Positions 45,197 through 57,569 of a stretch of 64,000 bases of DNA are shown here, in pieces. The stretch covers positions 16,792,609 through 16,856,608 of the forward strand of contig NC_068360.1 in the NCBI RefSeq assembly GCF_020536995.1, written 5' to 3'. Origin of the DNA: Dreissena polymorpha (lineage: Eukaryota > Mollusca > Bivalvia > Myida > Dreissenidae). Under the pieces are notes generated by a model. It saw only the letters and a list, made by a program, of their open reading frames with translations, searched no databases and had not been told where the DNA came from. The stretch's first letter is position 1. Every line of letters begins with the position of its first letter. The position numbers and the translations under genes are program-made.

Positions 45197-48100
45197 AAGA
45201 ATGATTGCAATTAAGGGAAAGTACATTTTAAGTTTCACGGGTTTTTGTTATGGAAACCGAATGCCACAAATTTAGACAACCCTAATTGCTTATGTTCTTT
45301 CGAAAAGTCCTTCTGGGGCCTATATTGACATTTTTGCAATTACTTTATTTGGTTTTATTTGTTTTATATTATTGGTACAACATTGGTCCGATATTATGTG
45401 GTTCTAACTTGTTCACCATTTGGTAAATTTGCATAGCGTAAGCTCATTTCATGGCCATATGGACTGTGAATCTGTGTACATGTTAAAATGTCATTAGGCA
45501 TTAAAGAATAACTATTGATTTTTACTAAAATTTCTTGTGTTTATGTAAACTCGAATAGGTGACTAGTGATCTATTCTTAACATAAGACAATAGATATGGA
45601 ATGTATACATATCGAAAGTGGGTAATAAAATGTATTTCTTATGGCAATCCTAAATTTACAAATATACCATTAGATTCAGTTTCTATATTTATACGCAACT
45701 TGTTAGTGAATCAATAACTTAACCTTGAGTCAATACAATGTTGATACATGAAGGCATAAACTTATAAGACAGCACGAATAGATATGTAAACCGATACTCG
45801 GGTCCTCACTTGCGCGAAAAACGATTACCTGATAAGAAGTCAGAGCAAATTCTTTACAATTTAAATGGAATACATTTTTACTTTCAGCAGGGACTCACAT
45901 CTATATGCCATACTATTGAACGAATTCAACATGTCGAGGTTTGACTGTTTACTTATCATTAAAATTAAGTGTGTATTACTTACTTTATGTATGAAGTTAT
46001 AAAGAAACATATCACTATCGTTTAAAATATGTGTGTTATATTAAATTAATAATAGATCTATTACCATTTTTTTCATTTTTTAATAAACAACGGGTTACAT
46101 GTTCAGTAATATAAACGCGATTATCAGAAGACGACGATAACTGTGATGGTAATCATAAAGCAAAGGAGGAGTTCACAAAATAGAAATTATGATATATGTT
46201 ATCTGTATAAGAAATTGAAAAACAGACACAACGACGTGAACAAGTATATGACCAATTGAAATGCGACTTTGACGTTGCTTCATTGTTGGCTTCATTTGCG
46301 CGCGAACCTGTCATGATCATTCTAAGAATTATAACTTTTGCTTTCAGGGTTTTACGGGACGCGATATTCTGCGTCAAATACGCATAAAATGCCAGTCAGG
46401 ACCCGTCATATTTGTTAATTTGCGTCCATGGGACGCACAATCATTTTGACGTATTGGTTCTCGTAATGTCAACAAGAAACTCTGAAAGACAACTGCAATA
46501 CGTAATTTTCTAGAAGGATGTACGAGTTGTCTCGCTTGTTGATTTATGGACCAAACGTGTTATTATCGCGCACCTGCTGTTGGTAGGTGCAAAGTCCCAA
46601 ATTGAGATTACATTGCGTAAATGTGAGCTATTTATGTCACTTACTGAGGTTACGATAGCTTATCATCATGCAAGCACTTAAACTATAAAAATAATTACAA
46701 TCTTTAATTTTATAGGTGTGTGTTAAATCTCGGCTATTGGTTACGTAAATAATCGATAACTATACTTTTAACTAATTGACTTTGACACTGCCAGCATATT
46801 TAGCATACATCCGCTGCTTGTAACTCAAATGGCATGCATTTAAATATTCCCTTTTTTGTCTGCAAAAATGTCAAAACAAGGTGACCTACGAGCATTCTTT
46901 CAAACGAGTTCTTAAGATGCAGAATCAGCCAAACAAGTGCAAGGTTCCTGTGGGACTGATACAATGCCCCCCCCCCCCCCCCTGCCACTAAAACGGCTCG
47001 AACGTTTTTTTTCGGAACGGCTAAATATCAATGGCTTTCATTCAGAAATGATTTGATGTACTGTGAAACATGCATGTCTGCGAAGGTAACATCAAACCCA
47101 TTTACAGATGTTTTTTCCAATTGTCCATACTTGCCATGAATAAAGGACCATGCACGTGTGAATGACAGGAGTGCTATACTACTAATATATCACTAAGTTA
47201 TGTTGGGACCCCCATTTTTATTGACAGGACCCCTGAAAATTATTAACTTGAGTCCTAGGGACCCCTAAAATTTTACATGAATGTAAAACCCTGACTTATT
47301 TATTATAAATGCATTTATTTTGGACAATGTTTTATGTTATTTGTGGAGAAAGTGTTCAGGGTGAATATCTTATATTTGACTTTGAATCGTGAACCTGACC
47401 TTGGGACTAGACACCTTGTTCCTGTGCGCGAAAATCTGCCTTGTTATGTCTTTCGATTAGATATGGCAAGATATTTGAAGAGTTAAGCTAATGAAAGAAT
47501 CGGTTTCGCCTTTAAGATAAAATAATTTATCATATAAATACGTATTTGTTTGTTTATCTACAAATGGTAACCTTAAAGTATCAATCACGCTAAAAAATAT
47601 CGAATATTTCATTAAATAAAGCTAACCCATAAAAAAATCAATGTTCCTTTTAGCAAAATGCAAAATTTCAACGTTAGATGTTGTCTGGTAGAATATATTT
47701 AACGAGATACAAAATGCTCGTTTTTATTTTTTTGTGGCCACACATAATTCCATTTATATCTCCCGTGAAATATCCCGTCGTTCCTTGCTCTCACATACAA
47801 CTCTGCGAAAGGCTCAGCCCTCCATTTTGTCTATAAAATAGATAAAACCGAACAAACGCATTCAACGTATATTTGATTGGATATTTAAGATCGCATACAT
47901 TAAATTAAGAAATATGACTTTTAAATGTACGATAAATCGTGCAAAAACTTGCGAGTTTTAATGCAACTCTTTGGAACTAATTTATTGCCCATTTACGCAG
48001 ATGGAATCATTCCACGCACTTCACAAATGTAAACATTTGAACATATTTTTTTTGAGTGACTTTAGGAATTGCTTCGACGTGTATGTATGTTTGTTTCTTA

Positions 48101-48940
48101 ACATAAAAAACACATCAATTTTATTATAATGAATTAAGACTGATATAAGATATCATGGTATGAGATGGTTTGCTTTAATGCAGTGAATGCAATGTAACCG
48201 TCGTGCAAGAGATTGTTTAGTATTCTGTAACCTCAATGATGAACGCTTGGAATGATCATGACATTAAATGAGACGCTTTCATAACAATAGTCCGTTCTGA
48301 GCCCAACACAGAGGTGAATGTAATGTAACCGTCGTGCAAGAGATTGATAAATTATGCAAAGAACGCAACCCGAATGAATCCGATCCTGACTCGAAAGCGA
48401 AAGTAGATTACATCGTGGAACGATGTTTAGATATTAAGATGCTTAAGACTTGCCGAATGCTTGTAATATAACGTTTTTACATCAATGTTACTTGTTTTTA
48501 GGGTCTTCCTATTGTAATTAACCATCGTATGGTACTACTTGTTGTCGAATGTTTTTATATAGCATAATACAGTAGCCGTATGTATTGGTGAGCGTGATAG
48601 TGACTTTAATGATAAACGATGTCGTTTACTAAGCAAAATGTGAAACATGTGATAATTTCAATTGCATTATTACATTTCAGCTTGATGCAACTCCCATTCG
48701 TTGAGATCACTAAATTGTAATCTCTAGTCATGTCTTTCTATAGTTCTACATAAACCAGTCGCTGATGTTTTAATTTTGAAATCTAAGATTGAACATTAGC
48801 TACTAACATTTAGTTATTACAGAAGTAATGTTAAGTATTATGATGAGAAAGATGTTAAAGGTTTGGACAGTACAATCACTTCTTTAGTTTATCTTGCCTG
48901 TACCTGATTAAAAGGCAACCCATGGAAAAGCGTTTTTATC
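45197..48940. other. Upstream intergenic region of the TNF-ligand gene
   Basis: AT-rich, with a C homopolymer of about 20 at 46963-46982. A duplicated phrase, ATGTAACCGTCGTGCAAGAG, occurs at about 48194 and 48324. Following the second copy, an open stretch 48301-48471 reads VTVVQEIDKLCKERN... with no early ATG and no family I know. Nothing else coding is recognised. Confidence 0.4.
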
Positions 48941-48944
48941 CCCA

Positions 48945-49650
48945 CGTTTTTCGGAAAAAAGTGGGGATATTGTATTGATCTCCGTCTGTCCGTCCGTCCT
49001 GGCCACTATCTCCTCCTACACTATTAGCACTAGAACCTTGAAACTTACACACATTGTAGCTATGTGCGACCCTGCACTATTTGGAATTTTGATCTGACCC
49101 CTGGGTCAAAAGTGATGGGGGTTGGGGTGGGGCCAGGTCAGAGATTTTCACTCATTTTTTTATGTTATTTTACATTAACTTCTTCATTTCTTCACGGATT
49201 TACTTCAAATTGATACTGAACCTCTCTTACGACAATACGGTCAATCTCAACTACGCATGACCCCATTACCAACCCTGGGGGCGCCCCGCCCACATAGACC
49301 ACATCCACCCAAAATTGCCTTTTACTATAATGTCTTCATTTCTACACCGATTCACTTCAAATTGATACTGCACCTCTCTTATGACAATACGGTTAATCTC
49401 AACTATGCATGGCCACATTACCAACCCTGGGGCGCCCAGCCCACATAGACCACACCCACATAGACCACACCCACCCAAAATTGCATTTTACTATGATTTC
49501 TTCATTTCTACACCGATTCACTTCTAATTGATACTGAACTTCACTTATGACAAGACGGTCAATCTCAACTATGCATGGCCCCATTACCAACCCTGGGTCA
49601 AATATGCGACGTGGGGATACGCGTCGGCCTCTGCCGCGCCATTTCTAGTT
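48945..49650. repeat. Dispersed repeat bounded by GTGGGGATA, with internal ~155 bp tandem units
   Basis: The left boundary has CGGAAAAAAGTGGGGATATT with GTCTGTCCGTCCGTCC, and the right has GACGTGGGGATACGCGTCGG. Three internal units share TTCACTTCAAATTGATACTG, ACAATACGG...CTCAACTATGCATG and TTACCAACCCTGGG. Bivalve genomes carry many such GTGGGGATA-ended repeats. It is non-coding, and open frames across it are shadows of the periodicity. Confidence 0.75.
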
Positions 49651-50394
49651 ATTAATTATTATGTACTTGAATATTACTTAAAGCTGTAAAACCCGCCAAA
49701 ATGCAATGGAGGATTCATAATTATGGTCATCTTATTCAATACCTGTATACTAGTTCAAAAGTCACGTAGTAAAAAAGTAAGTTTAAATTGCGTCACTTCT
49801 GTCTCTCAAGTGTGTGTGTTTATAGAGTATATTCACAGGTCATCGTCTCCACGACTACATTATATGCTGGCCTGTTTTCAGAACATATGTATCAAATTTC
49901 GTATATATTTCATTCACTTATATTTAATAAATTAGAACAAAATTCGACTTAACGTTTTTATATTATAGTGACTCACTAATTGCAATACCAATATACGCAC
50001 ACTTACACGTAAATTGAGATTAAATTCGAAAATTTACGATTTGAATTACCTCCCTTGAATAGATAAACGACTCCACCCTTGCTCTTTTTTAAACTTATGC
50101 GTATTGCCTGCCAAAACTCATGTTTAAACATAGACAAATACACAATATAGACAAGTACACATACAGCAAATGAATAAAAATTCGATGCATATGTTTTGGG
50201 GCAAGTAATCGATAACTTCGATTTTATTATAACAATTTTAAATCGAAAATATTGTTCGCAAACATTTCTGATTACTCTTCAGATAATGGCATTCAATATA
50301 TACAACGTTATTTTGTTATAAATACAACAGAAATTGGCCGATATAATTTGTACATCTGATTTATGAAATTGAAAATTGCACTTGCACATGTTAA

Positions 50395-50611
50395 CCCGTT
50401 TATGCCTAGTGGACTCTTCCATCCTTCTAAATTGGATCAATTTATTTCCAAAATTATGGATGTATGGTATATTTATTTCTCTATTTAAAATATTTCTTTC
50501 CTAAATTCCTTAAAGCAAACAGCGCAGACCCTGATGAGACACAGTTTATCAAACGGCGTCTCATCTGGGTCTTCGCTGTTTGCCAAGGCCTTTTTTCTAG
50601 GCATACATGGG
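50395..50611. mobile_element. TTAA-flanked MITE, CCCATTTATGCC family, copy 3
   Basis: 217 bp, ends CCCGTTTATGCCTAGTGG and CTAGGCATACATGGG, TTAA on both sides. The internal arms CCCTGATGAGAC and GTCTCATCTGGG are kept, but the tip of the hairpin differs from copy 1. Confidence 0.8.
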
Positions 50612-52898
50612 TTAAATTAGTAATGCAACTGCCAATCCGCCATTTTCATGATTTTGATTTGAATGACATTTGAAGTGCGTTGTTTACTGGAATTATAACA
50701 ACGTTTAAATCATATACATACTGGTACTAACGAAATAAAAATGTTAAAAAGTTGGAAACATGTAACAGTTCATACCTTTGTGGAATTGGAGATCTTTGTA
50801 ATTTTATTACATTTAGGAGAATCGTGTCATATCCCGGGGTTTTCCGTTCTAATTATAGAATGACCTTTACATGCTTTGTGTAGCATGTATATCCGTAGTA
50901 TCGACCCTCTTAATGAATACATACGAATTTTGGAAGTGAACACATACAAAACACGCATGTGTTACATGTCAATCGAAGGATAAATGTGTATTCTTTGACA
51001 TAACAACGAAAACTGCATTTAAATCGGCAATGTTTTGACAAAATACTGGCTAGACTTAGCTCCCTGTAGTTATCTGTTTCATGTACAACTGTCTCATAGT
51101 ATCGGTCCTTTTGATTGGTTGATAAGATTTGTAACTATGCGCGTGTGCTTGTTCTAAAAGTAGCCACGTAATGGAAAAACGAAACTCTTGCTCATGTTAT
51201 TCTTAAACTATTTTTACATTTTGTTCAAAAATAAGCGGCATGTTCAACATTTGGTAAAGCTTCTATTAATCCATAAACAAACTAACACAATTGTGTGTTA
51301 CTTAATGAAAAATCATAGCATCAATCTGGAATAAAATGACCTGCTTTCCAACAAATCCCGAAAATCACGAGAATGCTCGTCGTAATAGTCATGAATAACC
51401 ATCAGATAAATTACAACTTCTAAAAATTGAAAAAACAAGAACAACACATAACTTTCCAGCAATTATTGAAGGTTTTTCGTCAAGGGCACGATGCTATGAG
51501 GAGGACCGATACTATGAGAGTCAGGGATACCGATAGGAACAGCGTATTCATTTCATTTGCAACAACCACGTGTTGACTCGTCGACTTTTTCGGCATAGCT
51601 GTATTAAGCCAGCTTTTCACCTTACCTGACCTTTGTAAGTGTCCAATAAAATTCAAATAAAATTTACCTCGGCTAGGCACGAATGAAAACACTTCATTTA
51701 TTCCATTGGCTGATTTGAGTATACCACCAGAACATTGGAAACATATCCGCGTCTTTGTAACACTCCTTAATTGCACGAAACAATTTTATCTCTAATGAAA
51801 AGGCTTAATAGATAGAACAGTTTTACACTCAATTCTCGACATAAATACAGTTTGTGCGTGCACCTTTCATTTTCAGAGGAATGCCAGGGCAAAAGCGTTA
51901 ATACTTTGTTCTCATATTTAGTACTTACTTCCATATTCCTGTTAACATGTTAACATGTTAAAGTATAAAGAGCAGTGGAAGCGAGGCCTCACTTTAATGC
52001 ATTGCATTTCAACCCGCGAGGTATCGGGTCAATTCGCGACCAGTGTGTGAATGTCAGAGTTTATATACAGGTTATCACCGGAGTTCGCGGCCAGTAAAAT
52101 AATCGTTATATAATAAACACGCTATCCGTGAACTAGGTGACCTGGAATTTTCTTTAGACCAGAAATAAGTTAAATGAAGATATTCAGCAATATAATTATG
52201 GTTTGCCAATAATAGATTCTTAATGTGTTTTCAACAATACAATGATAAATATTATTTTTGATTAATTAAACAATAATTATTCCAATATATTGACTAAATG
52301 TATTAAGCATGAGCGCGATGATTCTCGATACTGTTAATAATCGAATCAAATAGCAATGCCCGACAAACCACTAAAACAGGTTTGTTCGAAGAACGCGCCT
52401 ATAAATACGGATACTTCGCGTGTGGCCTGTTGACTCATGTGTTTTAATTTCACTTCCATTCTTCTTATGGTTTTCTGTTTTGAATCTATATGTTTATGAC
52501 CAGCAATATTTAATAATATAAAATATGCCGCGAAAACTCCGCGTAACATCCCGTACTGCGTATGATGCAGCTAAGAACTGCACAGAAGACATTCGCTATC
52601 CTTGATCTCATTCATTGAACAATCAACGCAGTATATCTTTTTTTAAAGATATTTCTTGTTTAAAGTAAACAAATCATTTTTCAACAGATATGAATCTTTA
52701 TAGTCGAACTGATACCGTTTCAAAGTACGATATAATATTATGCAATTGTTTATAAATAAACGATTTTTTTAATCATCTACCATCCTTGCACACTGTAAGT
52801 GGGCCAATATTGTCTAAAGTTAGACACAGATTAACTTTTTAACTATGGACAAATGCTTAGAACTAAACTGACGAAATACCCGGTAGATTGATGGATAG
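50612..52898. other. Intergenic, no supported gene
   Basis: AT-rich. Two minus-strand open frames (51480-51776, with a hydrophobic C-terminus, and 52346-52549, with a hydrophobic N-terminus) match nothing I recognise. No repeat family is assigned. Confidence 0.4.
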
Positions 52899-52900
52899 TA

Positions 52901-55900
52901 AGTTGGTTCCTTTTTCCTAGTTCCTTATTCCTTATTCGAATAAGAAATAAGAAACTGTTCCTTATTTCCTTATTTACACGGAGCATATTTGTTATAGGAT
53001 TTTAAAGAAAAATAATTCAATTATTTCTGATGTAAATCAAAACAAAATAACTCGAATACATTTAATTTATGTATTACGTTACATATTCAAGTGTCTTCTT
53101 CGCGCTTGCATAGGATTTCTTGTTTAAACCGAACCGATATTTTCTAATTCGAATACTAACTTCACATCAACAAAACCTAAAGCATATACTATTATGTTAC
53201 ATGTATGTGATAAAAAAAATCTATCTTGTACATTAAACATGTTTGTTTTTATTGATAATCCAGTTCCTTATTCGCGGCTGAATAAGGAAAAAGGAACTGG
53301 TTCCTTATTCCTTTTTCAAGCCGAATAAGGAACTGGCATTTTCTTACTTAAACATCAATGAAATTGATCCAAAGTTAACCACATATTAATGAACATAGTA
53401 TTTATATATTGGTTGTACATGTAAAATACTAATTGCAATATATTTCTACTAAATTTTAAGTGATGATAATCCAGTTCCTTATTCAGTTTGAATAAGAAAT
53501 AAGGAACTGGTTCCTTATTCCTTATTCAATTCGAATAAGGAAATGGCATTTTCATACTTAATAAAATATTAAAATGAACCAAAGAGACCAATAAATCAAT
53601 GAAAATTATTGTAAATGTAAGGTTGAGTATCAAAAAACATAAATCGCAGCACATCTCTATTAAGTTTCATTTTAATAACATAGTACTTATTCGGATTGAA
53701 AAAGGAATAAGGAACTGGTTCCTCATTCCATATTCAAATCGAGTAAGAAACTGGCATTTTCATAATAAACAAAATATTAAAATGAGCCAAAGTGAACAAT
53801 AAACCAATGAAAATCATTGTAAATGTAGGTTGGGTATCAAAAACATTAATTGCAGTACATCTCTACTATGTTTCATTTATTGATAACCTAGTTCCTTATT
53901 CGGATTGAAAAAGGAATAAGGAACTGGCATTTTCCTACTTAACAAACTATAAAAATGAACCAAAGAGACCAAAAAATCAATGAAATTCATATTTAAAGTA
54001 GGTTGGGTATAAACAAAATATTTGCAGTACATCTCTGATCAGTTTCATTTAATCATAACATAGTTCCTTATTCGTATTGCAAAAGGAACAAGGAACTGGT
54101 TGACGCATTGAAATCGCTTTGCATCCCCTTGTTACTGTTTAGGTATAAGGTCTTTTTACTTCGAACCTGCATAAACCATGATTTTCATCGACATTTTATA
54201 TTATTTGGTTAATATTAATTTATGTTTCAGAAAGGCAATACCATTTCCTTATTATCGTCTTATAATACTTGTTTTCAGCGTGTATCGTCACATAGAATAC
54301 AAAAAGAAATCTGACAGAATACGTCCATATAACATATTCAAGCTTAAATAACCCACACGCCATCTAAAATATAACATATCCGAAATTTATAGTCCGAAAT
54401 ACAGGCTTCAGAAAAAGGAAATAACTTTACGCCCAATTCCTTATTCAGAGGCCATAATTTCGGATACTTTAATTCGGATCATTTTTGAATAGCAAAGCTT
54501 TACATTCGTTATTATTGGCGATGTTTTTGTGTAAGATTTGTTACTTATATCTCTGGTACAGTTTTTGAAGTCTTATCTGACCCTGAACTTTGGTCAAGAC
54601 TATATAATAGCTGAAAACTAAACATGTTTTAGATATCTTGTTCCGTTTTGATACGAAAACTGTTACGAGATATGATTAAGAATGCAAAATGATTTCAACA
54701 CGTCTCCATAAAAGAAAGACTGCAACGGAAGCAGCGGTCCAAGTGCCTCTATAAGACTGAAAAGTTTCATCGAAATGCCTCAATATTTTATTTTATAATT
54801 GAAACGAAAAGCGCGCATCTTAGCTGTAAAAGTGCGTTTTTTCTGATATATTTTAGTTCGAATACGCGTTTTCTCGCTCATGCAGACCGACGGTACATTC
54901 GGCGACTTTCAACCTCGGCACAAGACGAATGCCAATGATGTTCCGGACAGAGTTGTCATCAGTGCGACGTCACTGATGTCACAATAAAGCGAGACTGAAC
55001 CGGAAACAGCGGCTAGGGTGCCTCTATTAGACAGGAACGTTTAATCGAAATGCCTCTGTATTTCGCTGTTACCTGTTATTGATTTTTCAAATAAAAACCA
55101 AAACTTACATAGCTGTAATAGGGTGGTTTTATTTCATTAGATTGTCTTTCTCCGAAAGCGCGTTTCCTCGCTCTAGGATGCGTACGTTACATCCGACCAC
55201 CTTCAACATTGCCGCACGATTGAAAGTCGTGAGAACCGACAAAATAAATGGCACTTTTCTCGGTGGTTATAAGTGATATCTTTAGATATTGCAACTGGTT
55301 CCGCTTTCCTTATTCAGCCGCGCAAACGGCACTAGGTTTTCATAACACAAGAATACTAAAAAGAAATGTACTGAAATAAATACATATGTTTTATTCCCAA
55401 CCTACATATACAGTGATTTTCCTTGATTTATGCGTCTCTTAATTCATATTATTTTATTTGTTAAGTAAGAAAATACCAGTTCTTTGTTCGATTTGAATAA
55501 GGAATAAGGAACCAGTTCCTTATTCCGTATTCAAATCAAATCAGTTGCTATGTTATAATTAAATACAACAAAGACGAAATGCACTGCAATTAATATTTTT
55601 ATACCCGTCCAACATTTTTAATAATTTTCGTTGATTTTTTCGTCTCGTTGATTCATTTTGATTTATAATTTATAGAAAGAACATTCCAGTTCCTTATTCG
55701 ATTTTAATAAGGAATAAGGAACCAGTTCCTTATTCCTTATTCAAACTGAATAAGGAACTGGATAATCATCACTTAAAACTTAGTAGAAATGTATTGCAAT
55801 AAGAATTTAAGATATACAACCAATATATAAATAACATGTTCATTTATATGTAGTTAATATTGGATCAATTTCATTGATGTTTAAGTAAGAAAATGCCAGT

Positions 55901-57547
55901 TCCTTATTCGATTTGAATAAGGAATAAGGAGCCATTTCGTTATTCCTTTTTCAATCCGAAAAAGGAACAAGGTTATGATTAAATGAAACATAGTAGAAAT
56001 GTACTGCAATTAAAGTTTTTGATACCAAACCTTAATTTACAATGATTTTCATTGATATATTGGTCTCTTTGGTTCATTTTAATATTTTATTTAGTATGAA
56101 AACGCCAGTTCCTTATTCGATTTGAATACAATCCGAATAAGGAACTAGGCTATCATTAAATGAAACATAATACAGATGTGCTGCAATTAATCTTTTTATA
56201 ACCAACCTACATTTACAATGATTTCATTGATTAATTGATCTCTGTGGTTCATTTTAATATTTTGTTTAGAATGAAAATGCCAGTTCCTTATATGATCTGA
56301 ATAAGGAATAAGGAACCAGTTCCTTATTCCTTTTTCAATGCGAATAAGGAATAAGGTATCAATAAATGAAACATAGTAGAAATGTACTGCAATTAATTAT
56401 TTTGATACCCAACCTGAATTTACAATTATTTTCATTGATTTTTTGGTTTCTTTGGTTCATTTCAATGGTCTGTTTAGTATGAAAATGCAAGTTCTTTATT
56501 CGATTTGAATAAGGAATAAGGAACCAGTTCCTTATTCCCTTTTTTCAATCCGAATAAGGAACTAGGTTATCATTAAATGAAACATAGTAAAGTTGAACTG
56601 AAATAAAATGTTTTTGATACCCAACCTACATTTACAATGATTGTCATTGATTTATTGGTCCATTTGGTTCATTTTAATATTTTGTTTAGTATGAAAATTC
56701 CAATCCCTTATTCGATTTGAATAAGGAATAAGGAACCATTTCCCTAGGCCTTATTCAAACCGAATAAGGAACTATGTTATTATTTAATAAAACAAAGTAG
56801 AAATGTACTGCAATTAATATTTGTTACATCCGACATACATTTACAATAATCTTCGTTGAGTTATTCGTTTCGTTGGTTCATTTTGACTTATAATTTATAG
56901 GAAGACTATTCCAGTTCCTTTTTCGATTCGAATAAGGAATAAGGAACAACCAGTTCCTTATTCCTTATTCACACTGAATAAGGAACTGGATAATCATCAC
57001 TTAAATCTTAGTATAAATGTATTGCAATTAGAATGTTACATATACAACCAATATATAAATAATATGTTCATTTATATGTGGTTAATTTTGGATCAATGTC
57101 ATTGATGTTTAAGTAAGAAAATGCCAGTTCCTTATTCGGCTTGAATAAGGAATAAGGAACTGGTTCATTTTTCCTTATTCAGCCTCGAATAAGGAACTGT
57201 ATTATAAATAAGAACAAACATGTTTAAATGTACAAGATATTTTTTATCACATACATGTAAAATATAGTATATGCTTTAGGTTTTGTTGACCTGAAGTTAG
57301 TATTCGAATTAGAAAATATTGGTTCGGTTTAAACAAGAAATCATATGCAAGCGCGAAGAAGAAACATGAATATGTAACGTAATACATAAAGTAAATGTAT
57401 TCGAGTTATTTTGTTTTGATTTACTGCAGAAATGTTTGCATTATTGTTCTTTAAAACCCTTTAACATATATGTTACGCTTGAATAAGGAATAAGGAACAG
57501 TTCCTTATTCCTAATTCGAATAAGGAACTAGGAAAAAGGAACCAACT
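52901..57547. mobile_element. Foldback-type transposon made of ~17 palindromic GTTCCTTATTC modules
   Basis: The outer ends AGTTGGTTCCTTTTTCC and GGAAAAAGGAACCAACT are inverted, each bordered by TA (52899-52900 and 57548-57549). The outer ~360 bp of both arms match in inverse, including GTATTACGTTACATATTCA and TAAAGCATATACTA. Inside, both arms consist of units of about 205-215 bp, each with a short palindrome of CAGTTCCTTATTC / GAATAAGGAACTGG and a spacer bearing AAAATGAACCAAAGAGACC. About six modules lie on the left (to 54110) and about eleven on the right (from 55290). Long inverted arms built of tandem subrepeats are the defining plan of foldback elements. No transposase is visible. Confidence 0.85.
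54712..55265. repeat. Direct duplication, ~276 bp period, in the centre of the foldback element
   Basis: Two diverged copies start GACTGCAACGGAAGCAGCGG (54717) and GACTGAACCGGAAACAGCGG (54993). They share GTGCCTCTAT, TCGAAATGCCTC and GCG-TTT-CTCGCTC phrases at matching offsets. It is GC-richer than the arms and has no long open frame. Confidence 0.7.
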
Positions 57548-57569
57548 TATCACCCATGGTAGCTTGCAG

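Noticed and set aside
49257-49590. Cysteine- and tryptophan-rich open frames on both strands
   Set aside because: They follow the internal ~155 bp units of the GTGGGGATA-bounded repeat and are frame shadows of it.
51480-51776. 98-codon minus-strand open frame with a hydrophobic C-terminus, like a GPI-anchor signal
   Set aside because: No cysteine pattern or family match supports a Ly6-type or other anchored protein, and a hydrophobic tail alone is common in AT-rich sequence.
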